A DNA stretch of 21,757 nt from Fusobacteriales bacterium (GTDB lineage Bacteria; Fusobacteriota; Fusobacteriia; Fusobacteriales; Leptotrichiaceae). The translations under genes and the position numbers were made by a program. A model generated the notes under the pieces. It had not been told where the DNA came from and ran no database searches. It saw nothing but the letters and a program-made list of their open reading frames with translations. Below are positions 1 to 7,310 of this stretch, one piece after another; within the stretch, counting starts at the first letter, position 1; each line of letters opens with the position of its first letter. Location of the stretch: assembly GCA_031285605.1 (NCBI GenBank), contig JAITVW010000230.1:1-21757 (forward strand), read 5' to 3'.

Positions 1-1
1 A

Positions 2-1153
2 GGGGTATTTCTTGTTATCGCCCTTCTTCGTATATTATTCAGGGTGAATTTATCATTGCTGCTGATAATTTTTTATCTGATAATGTTTGTATTATCAATA
101 TTTGTTCCTGAAAATTTTATAGCAGTGGCATTTGATTCAGGCGGAGTAACGACAGGTCCTATAACTGTTCCTTTTATTCTTGCTATGGGAACCGGTCTTG
201 CATCGATTCGTAGTGATAAGGACTCACAGGATGACAGTTTCGGTTTCGTGGCATTATGCAGTGTAGGACCTATTCTTGCAGTTATGCTGCTGGGAATAAG
301 CTATAATCCAAGTGATGCCGAATACGGGCAGGTAGTGATACCCGCAGTAGAAACAATGCAGGATGTATTAAAGCAGTTTATGGTAGAATTACCGGTGTAT
401 ACAAAAGAAGTATCATTAGCAATGCTTCCTATATGTGCTTTTTTTGCGATATTTCAGCTTGGGTCAAGAAAATTCAATAAACATCAGCTTGGAAGAATAG
501 GAATAGGTGTTGTTTATACGCTTATCGGTCTTGTATTATTTCTTACCGGTGTAAATGTAGGATTTATTCCCGTGGGAAGCCTGCTTGGAGGACAGCTTGC
601 CGATTCAGCTTTTAAATGGTTTTTGATTCCGATAGGAATGCTTATAGGATATTTTATCGTTGCTGCCGAGCCGGCTATTCACGTACTTAATAAACAGGTA
701 GAGGAAGTTTCCGGCGGTGCTGTTCCGTCAAAGGCAATGAATCTCTGTCTTTCGCTGGGAGTAGCAATATCAGTGGGAATAGCTATGATAAGAGTACTCA
801 CGAGCATATCGATATACTGGTTTCTTATACCGGGCTATGTAACAGCCATAGCACTGACATTTTATGTTCCCAAAATTTTTACAGGAATAGCATTTGACAG
901 CGGGGGCGTAGCAAGCGGACCTATGACAACAACATTTTTACTTCCGTTTGCAATGGGTGCCTGTGAAACACTGAATGGAAACGTGCTTACAGATGCATTC
1001 GGAATTGTAGCCGTGGTTGCTATGACTCCGCTTATAGCCATTCAGGTAATGGGACTTATTTATAAAAAGAAAATGGCTGAAATGACAACAGAAAGTTCAT
1101 CTGATGATAATTTTACGGAATTTATTAATTATGACGGGGAGGAGGATCAGTAA
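2..1153 (+). CDS. DUF1538 family multi-pass membrane protein, 5' end outside window
   Basis: The reading frame is open from the first bases of the window, so the GTG at 44 is not a convincing start and the gene runs in from the left. The visible part is very hydrophobic. It carries the family's signature twice, AFDSGGVTTGP near base 130 and AFDSGGVASGP near base 890, which shows an internal duplication of two related membrane halves. DUF1538 proteins are predicted inner-membrane transporters; their substrate is not known to me. The stop codon overlaps by one base the start of a PII-like gene, so the two are translationally coupled, and the PII-like protein is probably its regulator. The C-terminal tail is polar and acidic, consistent with a cytoplasmic end. 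Family assignment is confident; function is inference. Confidence 0.85.
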   Translation, partial: GVFLVIALLRILFRVNLSLLLIIFYLIMFVLSIFVPENFIAVAFDSGGVTTGPITVPFILAMGTGLASIRSDKDSQDDSFGFVALCSVGPILAVMLLGISYNPSDAEYGQVVIPAVETMQDVLKQFMVELPVYTKEVSLAMLPICAFFAIFQLGSRKFNKHQLGRIGIGVVYTLIGLVLFLTGVNVGFIPVGSLLGGQLADSAFKWFLIPIGMLIGYFIVAAEPAIHVLNKQVEEVSGGAVPSKAMNLCLSLGVAISVGIAMIRVLTSISIYWFLIPGYVTAIALTFYVPKIFTGIAFDSGGVASGPMTTTFLLPFAMGACETLNGNVLTDAFGIVAVVAMTPLIAIQVMGLIYKKKMAEMTTESSSDDNFTEFINYDGEEDQ

Positions 1154-1875
1154 TGGATAAATTTGATGAAAAGAAAAAAATGATTCTCGAGAAAGTAGGA
1201 AAGTTTAAGCTCTATTTATTAGTAACTATAGTAGACAGGGACAGGGCTAAGAAGGTAAATGAAGTGCTTAGCGAGAAAAATATAAAATCACAGTTTCTCT
1301 GGTTTGCAGAAGGAACAGCAAAATCGGAAATATTGGATCTTTTGGGTCTTGGATCAGTAGATAAAGCAGTAATACTGAATATTTTACCGGATACTATGGT
1401 AGATGAACTGACATCTTCATTAAGCGATAAGCTGAAACTGGAGAAGCCGGGAAAAGGAATAGTGTTTGCCATTCCGCTGTCAGGTGCAGGTGCTCCTGAG
1501 CTGCAGAAATCAAATGAGAATAAATGGAAAAAATGGCAGAGTGAGATGGAAAAAGAGGTGGAGCAGATGAATATAAATATAAGTCATGATTTGATAGTGG
1601 CAGTTATAAATCAGGGAGACAGTGAGAAATTAATGACAGCTGCAAGAACAGCAGGTGCAAGAGGCGGGACTATGTTTCATGCCTTAAAAATGGGTGTGGG
1701 TGAAGCTGAAAAGTTCTTTGGTATTTCAGTTCAGCAAAAAAAGGATATTGTTGCTATAATTGTGAAACGTGAAAATAAAGAAAGTATAATGAAAGCTATA
1801 AATCAGTTTTGTGACGGGGAGAATAAGGCAGTTGTTTTCTCGCTTCCTGTAGAGAACGTATTTGGAATAGCTTAG
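1153..1875 (+). CDS. PII-like signalling protein with two PII-type halves
   Basis: The 240-residue protein is about twice the length of a normal PII trimer subunit. The C-terminal half (about residues 145-240) carries the PII pattern ARTAGARGGTMFHAL, then GEAEKFFGIS and a DIVAIIVKRE strand. The N-terminal half looks like a diverged copy, with LYLLVTIVDRDRAKKV and a GTAKSEILDLLGLG stretch. PII proteins sense adenylate or carbon/nitrogen ligands and bind transporters or enzymes. This one overlaps the upstream DUF1538 gene by one base (TAATG) and has a GGAGGA ribosome site just before it, so its partner is probably that membrane protein. The signalling ligand cannot be read from the sequence. 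The short antisense frame inside the gene is a shadow. Confidence 0.85.
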   Translation: MDKFDEKKKMILEKVGKFKLYLLVTIVDRDRAKKVNEVLSEKNIKSQFLWFAEGTAKSEILDLLGLGSVDKAVILNILPDTMVDELTSSLSDKLKLEKPGKGIVFAIPLSGAGAPELQKSNENKWKKWQSEMEKEVEQMNINISHDLIVAVINQGDSEKLMTAARTAGARGGTMFHALKMGVGEAEKFFGISVQQKKDIVAIIVKRENKESIMKAINQFCDGENKAVVFSLPVENVFGIA

Positions 1876-1912
1876 GATAAAATAATTAATTAAGTATGTC
1901 AGGAGAAATTTT

Positions 1913-2590
1913 ATGAAATCAATATTGCTTAGTCAGTTTAATTTTGATGAAGAGTGGATATATGACAGTGCAAAGCAGTATATTACCGGCAAGGAGAAAG
2001 TGGCTGTCTGTCCGCTTGCTTTTTCTCCGGCAATTATAAAAAACAGCGGAGACTGGATAGAATTTTACAGTCACGGATGCCGGTATTACGAAGAAGTAAT
2101 GGCACCGCTTAGAAAATTCGGGTACATAGGTGATAAGGAATTTGCTGTTGTATGGCTGAATTATTTTTCTGACAGCAGTGAGACCTTTAGAAGGAAGATG
2201 ACAGAAGCAGATATCCTTATACTTCCCGGAGGATTGCCGGATTTTCAGATGGAAAGAATGAAGAAGCTGGAAATTATTAAGACTATACAGGAATATAAAG
2301 GGCTTGTCATAGGAAAAAGTTCCGGAGCTCTCACGCAGACACCTTATTTTTATCTTTCTCCTGATTTGGATTATCCTGAATTGAAATTTGGAGAAGGAAT
2401 CGGACGTATTGATACCGAATGTTATTTTGAAGTACACTTTGATCCTAAAAATGAAGTACAGATGAAGGCATTAAAAAAAGCATTGAAAGAAAAATATAAA
2501 AAGATTATTGCTATGGGAGACAAAGGCGGTCTTATTATTGAAAACAGCAATATAAGGGAATTTGGAGATGTCTATACTTACAGTGAATGA
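1913..2590 (+). CDS. Peptidase E-like / class I glutamine amidotransferase-like protein
   Basis: The 225-residue soluble protein has a strand ending in ILILPGGLPD (101-110) and a nucleophile elbow GKSSGAL (134-140) with a serine, Ser137, where amidotransferases have cysteine. A VHFDP segment (about 174-178) and a GDKGGLII strand near 202-208 follow. This matches the peptidase S51 / Type 1 glutamine amidotransferase-like fold, which includes peptidase E and cyanophycinase. It may be a serine peptidase acting on small acidic peptides, but substrate specificity cannot be called. AGGAG at 1901-1905 supports the ATG. The gene lies 37 bases after the PII-like gene and could be in the same transcript. 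Confidence 0.75.
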   Translation: MKSILLSQFNFDEEWIYDSAKQYITGKEKVAVCPLAFSPAIIKNSGDWIEFYSHGCRYYEEVMAPLRKFGYIGDKEFAVVWLNYFSDSSETFRRKMTEADILILPGGLPDFQMERMKKLEIIKTIQEYKGLVIGKSSGALTQTPYFYLSPDLDYPELKFGEGIGRIDTECYFEVHFDPKNEVQMKALKKALKEKYKKIIAMGDKGGLIIENSNIREFGDVYTYSE

Positions 2591-2599
2591 ATATTCAAT

Positions 2600-2629
2600 T
2601 TGACAAATTATATATTCTTGTGATATACT
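2600..2629 (+). promoter_or_regulatory. Sigma-70 type promoter
   Basis: TTGACA at 2600-2605 and TATACT at 2624-2629 are separated by 18 bases. TG at 2621-2622 makes an extended -10. It starts ten bases after the preceding stop codon and reads into a stretch with no conventional gene. Confidence 0.6.
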
Positions 2630-2635
2630 GATTAA

Positions 2636-2880
2636 AATTATTAAAGAAGGGAATGTTTGGATGTCGGATATTGTGACGGAAACTATAACTGAATATAGTT
2701 TGAAGGCATAAAAAAGAAAAGAAACTGTTTTGTAAAACGGTAATTTTGATTTGCAGTTTTTGATATTTTTTGTCTTCGGCCCGAGCAGAACAGCCGATAT
2801 ATGACATTTATAATAAATTATAAGTTAATATTTATGATATAATATAAAGTGTAGCGGATTTTCTACTACACTTTTTTTGT
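2636..2880 (+). ncRNA. Putative short transcript (sRNA or tiny-peptide unit)
   Basis: This interval runs from a good promoter to a good terminator. It holds hairpins such as AACTATA/TATAGTT (2681-2700) and an outer AAACTG/CAGTTT pairing around 2725-2760. A 16-codon frame from ATG 2661 to 2711 (MSDIVTETITEYSLKA) has an AAGAAGG ribosome-like site about ten bases upstream, so a tiny peptide is possible. I do not recognise an RNA family. The call rests on promoter and terminator only. Confidence 0.3.
2846..2879 (+). terminator. Rho-independent terminator
   Basis: A perfect 9-bp stem, AAAGTGTAG (2846-2854) with CTACACTTT (2866-2874), is followed by a T run. It closes the short unit and the upstream genes ahead of the ABC operon. 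The A tract on the 5' side could let it work in the other direction too. Confidence 0.8.
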
Positions 2881-2942
2881 GCGGAATTATTTTATATAAC
2901 TATTATAAATACAGTCTTTCTTAGGACATTATTTTTTGGTGT

Positions 2943-3023
2943 AAATATCCACAGGGTTTTTCTGCTTCTGTAAGACAGCATTTTTTATCTTTGGAAACGG
3001 GCATAAATTTTCTGTGGATATTT
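2943..3023. repeat. Perfect 12-bp inverted repeat, possible operator pair
   Basis: AAATATCCACAG (2943-2954) and CTGTGGATATTT (3012-3023) are exact reverse complements 57 bases apart. The right arm overlaps the first base of the -35 element of the ABC operon promoter, so a regulator site is a reasonable reading. An RNA stem is less likely because the repeat lies upstream of the predicted start of transcription. Confidence 0.4.
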
Positions 3024-3050
3024 TGATATACGGCTGTCGGACGGTATACA
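3023..3050 (+). promoter_or_regulatory. Probable promoter of the ABC exporter operon
   Basis: TTGATA at 3023-3028 and TATACA at 3045-3050 are separated by 16 bases. The AGAGGAG ribosome site and the ATG at 3084 follow at a short leader distance. Confidence 0.5.
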
Positions 3051-3083
3051 AAAATAAAAATGAAGTTTTGAGAGGAGAAACAA

Positions 3084-4073
3084 ATGAATATTATAGAAAT
3101 AAAACAATTAACAAAAATATATAAACTTTTTGAAAAAGAGGCAGGTTTCAGAGGCAGTTTGAAATCACTGTTTAATAGAAAATATACAGAGAAAAAAGCA
3201 GTGTCAGAGTTTGATTTGACTGTAAAAAAAGGAGAATTTACAGGGCTGATCGGTCGGAACGGTGCAGGAAAAACAACACTTATAAAAATGCTTACGGGGA
3301 TTATAGCGCCAAGTTCGGGAAGTATTTCAGTATTGGGGTATTCGCCCAATAAGCTTGAAAATGAATTTAAGAAAAGATATGCTGTGGTTATGGGGCAGAA
3401 AAGCCAGTTGTTTTTTGAGCTTACTCCTGCAGATACATTTGGATTATTTAAGGAATTATATGATATTCCCGATGAAGAATACAAAAAGAACATAGAATAT
3501 TTTACGGAATTATTTGATGCAGCAAAATATATGAATGTTCAGGTAAGGACTCTTTCGCTGGGAGAAAGAATGAAAATGGAGCTTATAACAGCTCTTTTGC
3601 ATAATCCTGAAATTCTGTTTCTTGACGAGCCTACAATAGGGCTTGATGCTGTGGCACAAAAGCAGATACGTTATTTTTTGAAAGAGATAAACAGAACAAA
3701 AGGAACTACAATTATTCTGACATCACATTATATGGAGGATATAAAGAGCCTTTGCAAAAGATGTGTTGTAATAGAAAACAGCAGAAAAATTTATGACGGA
3801 AAGACAGATGTTTTATTTGAAAAATTTCAGCTGTATAAGAAGATAACTGTCTCTTTTGAAGAGGAAACTGATGTAAAACTGCTGGAAGGTTTTGAAATTT
3901 TGGAAAAAACACCTTATAAAGTAGCATTTATAATACCAAAAGAGAAAGTTCGGGGAATTATAAAAGAATTTTTTGAAAATTATAAGGTAAAAGATATAGC
4001 AATAGAAGAAGAAGACATAGGAAATGTCGTAGAGCGTATTTATAAGGAAGGAAGCGGGAACTGTTATGAATAA
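3084..4073 (+). CDS. ABC-2 type exporter, ATP-binding protein
   Basis: This 329-residue ATPase powers the exporter encoded with the next two genes. Walker A is GRNGAGKT (57-64), the Q-loop glutamine is at about 105, and the signature is LSLGER (157-162), a variant of LSGGQ. Walker B with its glutamate is ILFLDEP (177-183), and the switch histidine is in TSHYMED (His215). About 100 residues follow the nucleotide-binding domain, as in the COG4586 subgroup that pairs with DUF990-type permeases. AGAGGAG upstream supports the ATG. The substrate is unknown; relatives export drugs, viologens or peptides, but nothing here decides between them. Confidence 0.9.
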   Translation: MNIIEIKQLTKIYKLFEKEAGFRGSLKSLFNRKYTEKKAVSEFDLTVKKGEFTGLIGRNGAGKTTLIKMLTGIIAPSSGSISVLGYSPNKLENEFKKRYAVVMGQKSQLFFELTPADTFGLFKELYDIPDEEYKKNIEYFTELFDAAKYMNVQVRTLSLGERMKMELITALLHNPEILFLDEPTIGLDAVAQKQIRYFLKEINRTKGTTIILTSHYMEDIKSLCKRCVVIENSRKIYDGKTDVLFEKFQLYKKITVSFEEETDVKLLEGFEILEKTPYKVAFIIPKEKVRGIIKEFFENYKVKDIAIEEEDIGNVVERIYKEGSGNCYE

Positions 4074-4926
4074 TAAGATTACTGAAAAAAAAGAAAATAG
4101 ATTTTTATTAATTAATAAATTTATATATGAAATAAAAAAATACTGTGAAGTTGCAAAAATTAATTTTAAGAACTGTATCATATGGAGATTTGATATTTTG
4201 GCAAATCTTTTACTGACTGTTACGAAAATTACGTTTGCATATATTTTATGGAAAGCAGCTTTTGGCGAAAATGATGTGATAGGCGGGTTTAGTTTTTATT
4301 CAATGCTTACATATTATGTAACAGGAGCATTTTTATCCGGAGCTGATATGTCAAAGAAAATAAGTACTGAGATATGTGCAAGGGTTATAAGCGGAACTTT
4401 TTCAAAGTACATTATAATTCCTGTTAATATTCAGGTTTATTTTATGGCACAGAGTTTTGGGAGACTGATTTTTTATTTGCTGTTGAATATTATTTCATTA
4501 TTTACATGGCTTTTTATTTTTCAGATAAGCTTTTCTTTTACAAATAATATGTATTATCTTGGAATAGCAGCAGTAATGGCATTGCTGGGACTTATATTTA
4601 TGACGGAGTTTCAGTTTTTTATAGGGATTTTATCATTCAAATTTCTGGAAATAACAATGTTTAGAATAATAGTAGATAATATAACGGTTTTTATAACAGG
4701 TGCGGCAATTCCGCTTTCACTGCTGCCGGGAGCTGTAACGGCAGTTATGCGGATTTTTCCGTTTTATTATATTATTTATCTTCCTTCCATGCTTGCTGTA
4801 GGAAGAAACGAAAATGAGGCATTATCAGGGCTTATCATAATTTTTGCATGGGTATTGGCATTTTTTATTATAAATAATCTTTTGTATAAAAGATTAAGAG
4901 TATTATTCGAAGGAGTAGGGATATGA
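4066..4926 (+). CDS. ABC-2 family permease, first of pair (DUF990-like)
   Basis: The 286-residue protein has about six hydrophobic membrane segments after a basic, cytoplasmic N-terminus of about 45 residues. The size and the WRFDILANLL segment are typical of the first DUF990 permease in COG4586/4587/3694 operons. Its start overlaps the ATPase gene by eight bases and its end overlaps the next permease by four (ATGA), so all three are translationally coupled. It should form half of the heterodimeric pore. Confidence 0.8.
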   Translation: MNNKITEKKENRFLLINKFIYEIKKYCEVAKINFKNCIIWRFDILANLLLTVTKITFAYILWKAAFGENDVIGGFSFYSMLTYYVTGAFLSGADMSKKISTEICARVISGTFSKYIIIPVNIQVYFMAQSFGRLIFYLLLNIISLFTWLFIFQISFSFTNNMYYLGIAAVMALLGLIFMTEFQFFIGILSFKFLEITMFRIIVDNITVFITGAAIPLSLLPGAVTAVMRIFPFYYIIYLPSMLAVGRNENEALSGLIIIFAWVLAFFIINNLLYKRLRVLFEGVGI

Positions 4927-5717
4927 TTATAAAAAATTTACGATTTATATTTACATTATTAAAACTGAAATTTTCAAGAATGATGGTATTCAGATTTGAT
5001 TTTTTCGGAGCATTTTTTGTGGATAGTTCTTTATTTATACTTCAGCTGCTTATGTTTGAGGCAATTTACTCCAATGTGGATTCTGTAGGAGGTTTTCGAC
5101 GGGGCGATATGATTATATTTATAGGGACTTTTTCACTGATAAATGCAATTAATATGACAATATTCTTCTTTGGAACTTATGATATTCCAAGGAAAATAAG
5201 AGAAGGGGAGCTTGATTATTACATTACAAAGCCTGTAAATCCATTATTCAGAATGACTTTTGAAAATGTGAATCCAGGTTCATTTCCTCTGATTATTGCA
5301 AGCGGGTTTATAATATTTTACGGGATCTCAGTTCTTGATTTGAAAGTCAGTGCGGTCGGTATAACAGTTTATATGATATGGGTATTGATGATGACACTTC
5401 TTTGGTATGATATATCAATTATATTAAGAACAGTTTCATTTTTTACATTTTCAAGTGCTGCTATGGAACAGCTGGAAGAAAATCTGCTTCCGCTTAATAT
5501 GAAGCTTCCGGGTGTCGCATATAAAGGAATATTCAAATTTTTATTTTATTTTGTATTTCCATATGGGATAATGGCGACTTTTCCTACGCAGTATCTTACG
5601 GGGACTTTATCACGGCTGGGAATGGTTTATGGTGTGGTTTTTACCTGCTGTTTTACTTTGTTTATGCTGTGGTTCTGGAAAGCCGGGCTTAGGAATTATA
5701 AGAGTGCGGGTAGTTAG
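4923..5717 (+). CDS. ABC-2 family permease, second of pair (DUF990-like)
   Basis: The 264-residue protein has about six membrane segments and the coupling-type sequence REGELDYYITKPVNPLFR (about residues 93-110), typical of DUF990/COG3694 permeases. AAGGAG lies just before the ATGA overlap. It completes the transporter with the previous two genes and is the last gene before a terminator. Confidence 0.8.
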   Translation: MIIKNLRFIFTLLKLKFSRMMVFRFDFFGAFFVDSSLFILQLLMFEAIYSNVDSVGGFRRGDMIIFIGTFSLINAINMTIFFFGTYDIPRKIREGELDYYITKPVNPLFRMTFENVNPGSFPLIIASGFIIFYGISVLDLKVSAVGITVYMIWVLMMTLLWYDISIILRTVSFFTFSSAAMEQLEENLLPLNMKLPGVAYKGIFKFLFYFVFPYGIMATFPTQYLTGTLSRLGMVYGVVFTCCFTLFMLWFWKAGLRNYKSAGS

Positions 5718-5799
5718 GATGGGTAATTTGATGTAATTATTTTAATATATAATTGAAGTAAGAAAATTTAATCAGACTAACGGGAAAGTGTATTTATGT

Positions 5800-5839
5800 A
5801 ACAAGGAATCTTATATGTCAAGGGTTCCTTGTTATTTTT
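5800..5839 (+). terminator. Rho-independent terminator of the ABC operon
   Basis: AACAAGGAA (5800-5808) pairs with TTCCTTGTT (5825-5833), and the stem can be extended inward by T-G and C-G pairs. A T-rich tract follows. It separates the exporter operon from the tail island. Confidence 0.8.
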
Positions 5840-5951
5840 TGTGAGATGAAAAGAGAGCTGTGAATATCATAAAAAATAATTATCCGATAAAACTGTCAAA
5901 AGTAGAAAAAGCACAGGTAATTTATATAAAAAAAATCTTTTAAAAAAACTC

Positions 5952-5980
5952 TTGACAAAAGGCAATAGATGTTGTATAAT
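5952..5980 (+). promoter_or_regulatory. Perfect-consensus sigma-70 promoter
   Basis: TTGACA (5952-5957), a 17-base spacer and TATAAT (5975-5980) match the consensus exactly. It is the strongest promoter in the window and reads towards the tail operon through a structured segment ending in a terminator. Confidence 0.85.
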
Positions 5981-5986
5981 TAATCA

Positions 5987-6248
5987 TAATAATAAATATA
6001 GCACATAACAAAACGGAATACTGCAAGGGGTCAACATGATTTCAGCTTTTTAAGAGTAATGATATTAGTAAGAATAAAGATATTTTTTTATTATTTATAT
6101 TGCGATTAGGCAATGAAGTGAAAAACCTTACTCATTATAAATGACAACTAAACAGCCGGACGAATAGTTGAATTTACTATATGTAAGTTCTTAACCGGCA
6201 TGCGGCTCAAGCAGCCCTGGTATATAGAGATATATGCCGGGGTTTTTT
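5987..6248 (+). ncRNA. Structured non-coding transcript, sRNA or attenuated leader of the tail operon
   Basis: About 260 bases lie between a perfect promoter and a strong terminator, with no long reading frame. Local hairpins include ATTGC/GCAAT near 6099-6114, AATGA(A)GT/ACTCATT near 6114-6137, and ATAGT/ACTAT near 6164-6180. GCCGG at 6155-6159 can pair with CCGGC at 6195-6199. CCGGCAT (6195-6201) can instead pair with ATGCCGG (6234-6240), which is also the 3' arm of the terminator, so two exclusive folds are possible. Two tiny frames occur: MISAF at 6036-6053 with AAGGGG upstream, and 16 codons at 6059-6109 that are rich in hydrophobic residues. It does not look like tmRNA, RNase P, SRP RNA or a riboswitch class I know. 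Transcription is well supported; the role is open. Confidence 0.6.
6215..6248 (+). terminator. Strong rho-independent terminator with GAGA tetraloop
   Basis: Bases 6215-6226 pair with 6231-6242 in a 12-bp stem with two G-U pairs, closed by a GAGA (GNRA-type) loop and followed by six T. It ends the leader or sRNA 320 bases before the first tail gene. Confidence 0.85.
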
Positions 6249-6567
6249 GTTTTAAAAATTCAGATATTTAAAAAATTTGAATTTAGCGCTTTGAAAGTTT
6301 TTTGCATTTCAAAATTAATTATTTGAAGAAGTATGTATAAAACCATATTAATCAAGTATCGGTACAAGACAGAAGGCACTGTTTTTAAAATTTGTGAAAA
6401 TAATAAATATATCAATCGGGTACAAAAATCAGTTATTTTTTAATTTATTCTCCGGAAAAACCAGGTACGGCATTGATATATTTATGTTTTCATAAATAAA
6501 CGGAAAGGGGCTGATTTCATAATGAAGTAAATAATTTTTGCGATAATTTACAGAAAGGGAAAAAGAT
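6249..6567. other. Gene-free stretch before the tail operon, with two inverted repeats
   Basis: No convincing gene is seen. TTTGAAA (6290-6296) and TTTCAAA (6307-6313) form a short inverted repeat. A longer imperfect one joins 6403-6423 with 6465-6485: 14 perfect pairs (ATAAATATATCAAT), three mismatches, then GTAC. They could be operators for the tail operon. No good -35/-10 pair was found close to the ATG at 6568, so the operon promoter is unresolved. Confidence 0.4.
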
Positions 6568-7020
6568 ATGATTTTAGAAGTAGAGAATACTTTGTTTGGC
6601 GCTTTACGGAATTTATTTAAGGAAAATGTTTTTGAAACAGAAAAGGGAAGTAAAAGTCCTGTTATTGCAAGAGTATATTCATCACTCGAGAATATAGACA
6701 AAGACAGTGTAAGCTATCCCTGTATTTTGGTAAAGCTTGATGAAGATACACATCTTATGACAAAGGAAAAAGAAGATAAAAGCCTGAAATATCATTTTTT
6801 TATCGCAACAGATATTTCCAATAAGGAAAAGGCCTATGAAGAAACAGTGAAAATGTATGAAATCATTAAAAACACTGTTGTAAATAACGGAAGAATAGGC
6901 AATGTCATTGCAGACAGGAGAAATGTAAAAGGAACTTTATCGGAAAACGGTCAGAATCCGTTTATATGGATGGATATGAGTGTACAAATCACTGATGCCG
7001 TTCTTACCACAAATTTATGA
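6568..7020 (+). CDS. Putative tail terminator / tail completion protein
   Basis: The 150-residue soluble protein is the first gene of the tail operon, two genes before the sheath. In Mu-like and many Gram-positive contractile phages that position holds a small tail-terminator or completion protein that caps the tube and sheath and would join the head. Alternating strands, a central helix (about residues 85-105) and the length fit this class. I do not recognise a signature motif, so the call is positional. An AAAGGG ribosome site precedes the ATG. In a particle without a head such a protein would finish the tail. A U-type protein later in the operon could have the same role. Confidence 0.5.
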   Translation: MILEVENTLFGALRNLFKENVFETEKGSKSPVIARVYSSLENIDKDSVSYPCILVKLDEDTHLMTKEKEDKSLKYHFFIATDISNKEKAYEETVKMYEIIKNTVVNNGRIGNVIADRRNVKGTLSENGQNPFIWMDMSVQITDAVLTTNL

Positions 7021-7034
7021 GGAGGAAAATTTTT

Positions 7035-7310
7035 ATGATTGAAAATTTGCAGGAAACAGAAATCAAAATCGGCAGAGCCGGTAAAATGGTTTATATAGGT
7101 CCTAATATTGAGGGATTATTGAGCGGTACAGTATTTGACTATATGCCTGAGCTGGAAAATTACAAAGAATATGAAAGTATTGAAAAATTATTTATTCCAT
7201 TGGAATCTCTGAAGGAAGAAACTTTGAAGCTGAGAGAAAAATCAAATTATCTGCATTTTATCTATGAAGAAATAGCAGAAACAAAAAAGAAAAAAGGGAG
7301 TGTTGATTAA
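7035..7310 (+). CDS. Small tail-operon protein of unknown function
   Basis: The 91-residue protein has a probable C-terminal helix rich in E and K. The frame is open from an ATG at 7017 that overlaps the previous stop, but GGAGG lies at 7020-7025, inside that extension and at normal distance from the ATG at 7035, so 7035 is chosen. The stop overlaps the sheath start by one base. Mu-type phages have a similarly small protein (gp38, DUF2635-like) just before the sheath; the equivalence is only positional. Confidence 0.6.
   Translation: MIENLQETEIKIGRAGKMVYIGPNIEGLLSGTVFDYMPELENYKEYESIEKLFIPLESLKEETLKLREKSNYLHFIYEEIAETKKKKGSVD

Noticed and set aside
2921..3493. Long minus-strand open frame across the ABC promoter and ATPase gene
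   Set aside because: It overlaps the clear ATPase gene and has no ribosome site or family match; it is a shadow.
5863..5943. A 27-codon GTG frame just after the ABC terminator
   Set aside because: It has only a weak purine stretch upstream, low complexity and no promoter before it.
5987..6248. Possible tmRNA, SRP RNA, RNase P or T-box
   Set aside because: None of their diagnostic motifs were found (tRNA-like acceptor, GGAAGGAGCA loop, T-box GGTGGNACC).
7017..7034. Upstream ATG for the small protein before the sheath
   Set aside because: The strong GGAGG lies inside that extension and fits the ATG at 7035.
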